A DNA stretch of 64,000 bases. Source: Longimicrobiaceae bacterium. GTDB lineage: Bacteria > Gemmatimonadota > Gemmatimonadetes > Longimicrobiales > Longimicrobiaceae. How positions within the stretch are numbered: the first letter of the stretch is position 1; each line of letters begins with the position of its first letter. Position numbers and translations under genes: made by a program. The stretch is taken from the NCBI GenBank assembly GCA_036375715.1, contig DASVBS010000079.1, positions 85,292 through 149,291 of the forward strand, in the 5' to 3' direction. This document shows positions 60,627 through 64,000 of the stretch, piece by piece. A model generated the notes under the pieces. The model saw nothing but the letters and a program-made list of their open reading frames with translations. It did not search any database and was not told the DNA's origin.

Positions 60627-61850
60627 ATGCGCATCTCGTTCTTCACCAACGAGTACCCGCCCAACGTCTATGGCGGGGCCGGCGTGCATGTCGAATACCT
60701 CTCGCGCGAGCTGGCGCGCCTGGAGGATGGGGCGCACCAGATCGACGTGTTCTCCTTCGGCGAGCAGGACGAGCAAAAGGGCAATCTGCGGGTACGTGGC
60801 ATCCGCGCACCCGCCGAGCTGACGGCGCAGGACCCCCGCCACGCCCGACTACTCGATGCGCTGATGCGGGACCTGGCGATGGTGGGCGCGGTCGAGTCGC
60901 CGGACATCGTGCACTGCCACACCTGGTATTCGCACCTGGCCGGCTGTCTCGCCCGGCCGCTCACCGGCGCGAAGCTCGTCCTGACTACCCACTCTCTGGA
61001 GCCGCACCGCCCCTGGAAGGTCGAGCAGCTCGGCAGCGCGTACTACGCCACCACCTGGATCGAGAAGACGGCCTACCAGAACGCGGACGGCGTGATCGCG
61101 GTCTCCGAGGCGATGAAGGATGACGTCCAGGAGCTCTACGGGGTGGAGCCGGATCGAATCCGCGTCATCCACAACGGCATCGACCCGGACGAGTACCGGC
61201 CGCGGCCGTCCGAGGCGGTGCTGAGACGACTCGGCGTCGATCCCGCGATCCCGATCGTCCTGTTCGTGGGGCGCATCACCCGCCAGAAAGGAATCCTCCA
61301 CCTGGTCCGGGCGCTGCCGCTGCTGCGCGGGGACGCGCAGGTGGTCCTCTGCGCGGGCGCGCCGGACACGCCGGAGATCGCTGAGGAGATGCGGTCACTG
61401 GTGGAGCAGGCGCGGCGGACGAGCGCGGTGCCGATCGTGTGGCTTCCCGAGATGTTGCCGAAGGAGGACGTGATCGCGCTCTACAGCCACGCCGCCGTCT
61501 TCGTCTGCCCCTCGGTGTACGAGCCGTTCGGCATCATCAACCTCGAGGCGATGGCCTGCGGGACGCCTGTGGTGGCCTCGGCGGTGGGGGGAATTCCCGA
61601 GATCGTGGTGGACGGGGAGACGGGGCTGCTGGTGCCCCTGCAGGCGGACGACAGCGGCACCTTCGAACCCCGGGATCCGCACGCGTTTTCGGAAGCCTTG
61701 GCGTCCGCGGTGAACACGCTGATGGATGACCCCGCGCGGCGCGCCCGCATGGGTGCCGCGGCCCGCGAGCGCGTTCTGGAGAAGTTCAGCTGGTCCGCCA
61801 TCGCGGCCGAAACACTGGCCTTCTACCGCGACCTGATAGAGGGTCGCTAG
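60627..61850 (+). CDS. glgA: Glycogen synthase, corynebacterial (GT4) type
   Basis: 407 residues. GT-B fold: FFTNEYPPNVYGGAGVHVEY at the N-terminus with KxGG-like glycine loop, HCHTWYSH, LTTHSLEPHRPWKVEQLG, and the C-terminal VGRITRQKGILHLVRA and SVYEPFGIINLEAMACGTPV with the E-x7-E catalytic pattern. Sequence and length fit the actinobacterial-type GlgA/GlgM rather than the longer E. coli GT5 enzyme. It uses ADP-glucose, and perhaps makes maltose-1-phosphate in some species. Operon with glgC. Confidence 0.93.
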   Translation: MRISFFTNEYPPNVYGGAGVHVEYLSRELARLEDGAHQIDVFSFGEQDEQKGNLRVRGIRAPAELTAQDPRHARLLDALMRDLAMVGAVESPDIVHCHTWYSHLAGCLARPLTGAKLVLTTHSLEPHRPWKVEQLGSAYYATTWIEKTAYQNADGVIAVSEAMKDDVQELYGVEPDRIRVIHNGIDPDEYRPRPSEAVLRRLGVDPAIPIVLFVGRITRQKGILHLVRALPLLRGDAQVVLCAGAPDTPEIAEEMRSLVEQARRTSAVPIVWLPEMLPKEDVIALYSHAAVFVCPSVYEPFGIINLEAMACGTPVVASAVGGIPEIVVDGETGLLVPLQADDSGTFEPRDPHAFSEALASAVNTLMDDPARRARMGAAARERVLEKFSWSAIAAETLAFYRDLIEGR

Positions 61851-62111
61851 CCGGTCGCCGCCGGGGCGGAAGGCTGCGGGTCAGCTTCGTCGCTCGGGGG
61901 CGCATCTCGATCGCGTTCCCCCTCCAGAGGTCGGCGCACGCCGGCCGTGGGTCCGCCCTGATCGATCTCAACCGTCGCTCGGTTCACGATGCTGCGCTCC
62001 GTCCTGCCGCCCCGGCTCCCAGCTCTGCTTGGCCTCCGCGCCGACGGCATACGGCTGCCCCCTCTCGGCAGCGAGCCAGTCCGCCTCCTGGCTCTGCTTC
62101 GGCTCCGCGTC

Positions 62112-63194
62112 ATGGCGTTCGCTCTGGCATTCGGCTCGGCCGCCCTCTGCGCGCGCACTGCAGCCGCCCAGATCGTCCGCTGGAACGATGTCCTCGAACA
62201 GGACTCGGCCTGGTACGGTGGTACGGAGGCGCTGCGCATCGCGGACAACGTGCTGCTCTACCAGCACCCCAACGGAGGCTGGGGGAAGAACGTGGACATG
62301 GCCAGGCCGCTTCCGCCCGCCGAGCGGGAGCAGGTGGCCCGCGAGAGCCGAACCGTGGAGACCCTCATCGACAACGGGGCGACCTACACCCAGCTCCGCT
62401 TTCTGGCGCGCGTCCACGCAGCACAGCCGCACTCCCGCGTCCGCGAGGCCTTCCTGCGAGGGATCGACTACCTTCTGGAGGCGGAATACGAACGCGGCGG
62501 CTGGCCGATGATCTACCCGCTGCAAGAGGGCTACTACTCGCACATCACCTTCAACGACAACGCGATGATCGGGGTGATGCGCCTGCTGCGCGACCTGGCC
62601 GCGGGCGAGCCGCCCTTCGACTTCGTGGATGACGAGCGGCGGGCGCGGGCGCGCGCGGCGATCGAGCGGGGTCTCCGCGTCATCCTCGACACGCAGATCG
62701 TGGTAGACGGCGAGCCGACCGCCTGGTGTGCCCAGTACCACCCGAAAACGCTGGAGCCGATGCCGGCTCGGAGCTACGAGCTGGTGTCGCTGAGCGGCAT
62801 GGAGAGCGTCGGGATCGTCGAGTACCTGATGGAGATTCCCGCTCCGGGCCCGGAGGTGGTGCGGGCGATCGAGAGTGCTGTCCGCTGGTTTCGGCGCACC
62901 CGCATCGACGGCATCGAGGTCCGCACTGTACCCGCGCCTTCGCTGCCCGGCGGCCGGGACCGGGTGGTCGTTGCCGACCCCGACGCGCCTCCGCTCTGGG
63001 CTCGCTTCTACGAGATTGGCACCAACCGTCCGATGTTCGTCGGCCGCGACGGAGTGGTCCGGGATCGGCTCGCCGACATCGAGCACGAGCGGCGCATGGG
63101 CTACGCCTACCTTGGCTCCTGGGCTCGCGAACTTCTCGAGGTGGATTACCCCGCCTGGCGCGCGCGAATGCAGCGTAGCACCGCCGGCTCTTAG
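62112..63194 (+). CDS. Secreted pectate lyase, PL10 family
   Basis: 360 residues from ATG 62112; the frame also starts at ATG 61989, and neither has a Shine-Dalgarno sequence. Signal-like MAFALAFGSAALCARTAAAQ precedes the mature enzyme. Characteristic PL10 features: WNDVLEQDSAWYGGTEALRI, QHPNGGWGKNVDM, ATYTQLRFLARV, ITFNDNAMIGVMRLLRD and WCAQYHPKTLEPMPARSYEL, then GYAYLGSWARELLEVDYP. It cleaves de-esterified pectin by beta-elimination outside the cell. With GH2 and peptidases it suggests life on plant-derived matter. Confidence 0.92.
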   Translation: MAFALAFGSAALCARTAAAQIVRWNDVLEQDSAWYGGTEALRIADNVLLYQHPNGGWGKNVDMARPLPPAEREQVARESRTVETLIDNGATYTQLRFLARVHAAQPHSRVREAFLRGIDYLLEAEYERGGWPMIYPLQEGYYSHITFNDNAMIGVMRLLRDLAAGEPPFDFVDDERRARARAAIERGLRVILDTQIVVDGEPTAWCAQYHPKTLEPMPARSYELVSLSGMESVGIVEYLMEIPAPGPEVVRAIESAVRWFRRTRIDGIEVRTVPAPSLPGGRDRVVVADPDAPPLWARFYEIGTNRPMFVGRDGVVRDRLADIEHERRMGYAYLGSWARELLEVDYPAWRARMQRSTAGS

Positions 63195-63351
63195 GGCCTG
63201 GCAGCGCGCTCACCCTTCGGGACCGGCCGGCGGTTCCAGGCGAGCGTCAGCGATCCTTAAGTGCAGGCATTACAACGGGAAGGAACGCCTCTTGCGCCCT
63301 GGGCCGTTTCGCTGCAGTACGGAGCCGAAACCGCAGGACCGGGAGGACGAC

Positions 63352-63594
63352 ATGAAGAACCGCGACCTCGACCGAGACCAACCGATCCGGGACGATCTGA
63401 TGGAAGAGGGAACCGAGAACTCGGTCGAAGGGAAGGCGAAGGACCTGAAGGGCCGGCTCAAGGACGCCGCCGGCGGTCTCGTCGGTGACGAGAGCCTGCA
63501 GGCCGAGGGCAAGATCGACCGCGCCACGGGGAAGGTGCAGGACACGGTGGGTCGGATTCAGCGCAAGCTCGGCAAGCGGGACCGCGACATCTGA
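63352..63594 (+). CDS. CsbD family stress protein
   Basis: 80 residues, hydrophilic and helical: NSVEGKAKDLKGRLKDAAGG and LQAEGKIDRATGKVQDTVGR are the repeated CsbD motifs. CsbD-like proteins are induced by general stress in many bacteria, and their activity is unknown. ATG 63352 has GGAGG upstream. A strong terminator follows. Confidence 0.93.
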   Translation: MKNRDLDRDQPIRDDLMEEGTENSVEGKAKDLKGRLKDAAGGLVGDESLQAEGKIDRATGKVQDTVGRIQRKLGKRDRDI

Positions 63595-63644
63595 CCCGCT
63601 CGGGATCGCGCCGCGGCGCGACGTCAACCCGGGGGAGTGGACGA

Positions 63645-63681
63645 GGCCCGAGCGATCATGCCACCATCGCTCGGGCCTTTT
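63645..63681 (+). terminator. Strong intrinsic terminator after csbD-like gene
   Basis: GGCCCGAGCGAT (63645-63656) and ATCGCTCGGGCC (63666-63677) form a perfect 12-bp stem with a 9-base loop, followed by TTTT. Confidence 0.9.
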
Positions 63682-63797
63682 CACGTGCGCCTGTTGCTTC
63701 GCACGCACGCGCTACTCCCGCCAGCCTCCTTGCCGGTTGCCAACGCTGCAAGTATCCTGCGACCCGCGTCACCCAGGCGCTGATCCGGCTACAAGCA

Positions 63798-63832
63798 CAT
63801 GTGCCGACGACCACGAGGGCCGTCGGCACATG
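63798..63832 (-). terminator. Hairpin downstream of the cold-shock gene
   Basis: CATGTGCCGACG (63798-63809) pairs perfectly with CGTCGGCACATG (63821-63832). It lies about 40 bases beyond the cold-shock stop on the minus strand. A second GC hairpin (GCGCGC twice, 63845-63862) is nearer the stop. No T-run. The rest of the gap 63682-63871 shows no gene. Confidence 0.5.
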
Positions 63833-63871
63833 CCACGGCTCGATGCGCGCGCTACCGCGCGCGAGCCGCTT

Positions 63872-64000
63872 TCACTCGTTCACGGGCGCGACATTCTCCG
63901 CGCGGGGCCCCTTGGGATCCTGGACCAGGTCGAATTCCACCCTCTGCCCCTTCGAGAGCGACTTGAAGCCCGTTCCCTGAATTGCCGAGTGGTGGACGAA
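63872..64000 (-). CDS. Cold-shock protein (5' end outside window)
   Basis: The last 42 codons read in one frame from the right edge to TGA at 63874-63872. [20 protein letters not shown] is the RNP-2 region of CspA-like proteins, followed by [17 protein letters not shown], the standard C-terminal half. Cold-shock proteins bind single-stranded RNA and melt secondary structure. The RNP-1 half and start lie beyond the window. Confidence 0.95.
   Translation of the reverse strand, partial: FVHHSAIQGTGFKSLSKGQRVEFDLVQDPKGPRAENVAPVNE

Noticed and set aside
59241..60842. 533-codon minus-strand frame opposite glgC
   Set aside because: Shadow; glgC is certain from its motifs.
62020..62110. Imperfect direct repeat (GCTCTGCTT... 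twice) before the pectate lyase start
   Set aside because: Probably part of a Leu/Arg-rich open N-terminal stretch or chance; too degenerate to call a repeat.
1..64000. CRISPR arrays, insertion sequences, integrases, prophage or toxin-antitoxin genes
   Set aside because: Searched by eye for regular spaced repeats, transposase motifs and phage structural genes; none seen.

Overview
The window is about 64 kb of very GC-rich (roughly two-thirds GC), densely coding chromosomal DNA from a free-living Gram-negative heterotroph. Evidence for an outer membrane is a TolC-type channel, a TonB-dependent receptor, many Sec or lipoprotein signal peptides and a C-terminal remnant of an outer-membrane barrel. 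The mix of BlaI/M56 regulator pairs, large secreted M13, M14 and M30-like metallopeptidases, a corynebacterial-type GlgA, plant-polysaccharide hydrolases and two DinB proteins fits the phylum Gemmatimonadota. That placement is inferred from gene content, because no rRNA or tRNA gene is present. I see no CRISPR array, insertion sequence, prophage or replication origin.

Layout. 1-3703 (minus): membrane protein, DUF4129, DUF4350 and a MoxR ATPase cut by the window edge. 3777-5928 (minus): phosphoglucomutase and OsmC. 6046-9844 (plus): secreted GH2 enzyme and an unknown protein. 9861-12317 (minus): GAF-PAS-PAS hybrid histidine kinase. 12318-13037: poorly coding gap with a structured hairpin and a possible small lipoprotein. 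13038-19563 (plus): TolC, BlaI, a giant M56 sensor with three glycan-binding-like modules, and an FtsH-like protease. 19610-22353 (plus): DinB, small helical protein, atypical arginase-fold protein, DinB. 22414-30838: RtcB, universal stress protein, Hsp20, CDP-alcohol phosphatidyltransferase, nicotinate phosphoribosyltransferase, archease, PEBP protein, alpha/beta-hydrolase lipoprotein and CBS protein, a stress and RNA-repair flavoured block. 31023-40848: Ig-like metallopeptidase lipoprotein, RluA, zinc ribbon, MBL hydrolase, M13 peptidase, HtrA, IPP isomerase and radical SAM protein. 41017-50970: Ser/Thr kinase, zinc-ribbon protein, ABC exporter, CAP protein, Bcp peroxiredoxin, Nramp-like transporter, small lipoproteins and a TIGR01777 epimerase. 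51096-56443 (minus): a vitamin B12 uptake operon under a cobalamin riboswitch. 56596-63594 (plus): M14 peptidase, GlgC, GlgA, PL10 pectate lyase and CsbD. The right edge holds the 3' end of a cold-shock protein gene.

The genes group into scavenging and uptake (GH2, pectate lyase, peptidases, B12 import), storage (Pgm, GlgC, GlgA: glucose-1-phosphate to glycogen), envelope sensing (TolC with BlaI/M56, hybrid kinase, Ser/Thr kinase, HtrA, FtsH) and stress repair (OsmC, Hsp20, UspA, Bcp, RtcB/archease, CsbD, Csp).

Most noteworthy candidates: (1) the TolC-BlaI-M56 operon, in which the BlaR1-like antirepressor carries three tandem beta-sandwich, carbohydrate-binding-like modules, suggesting a glycan- or envelope-sensing switch controlling an efflux channel; (2) a natural BtuC-BtuD fusion in a complete riboswitch-controlled B12 operon; (3) an arginase-fold protein lacking two conserved histidines, between two DinB genes; (4) several non-coding elements (Shine-Dalgarno hairpin before hsp20, palindrome inside the kinase promoter, structured leaders).
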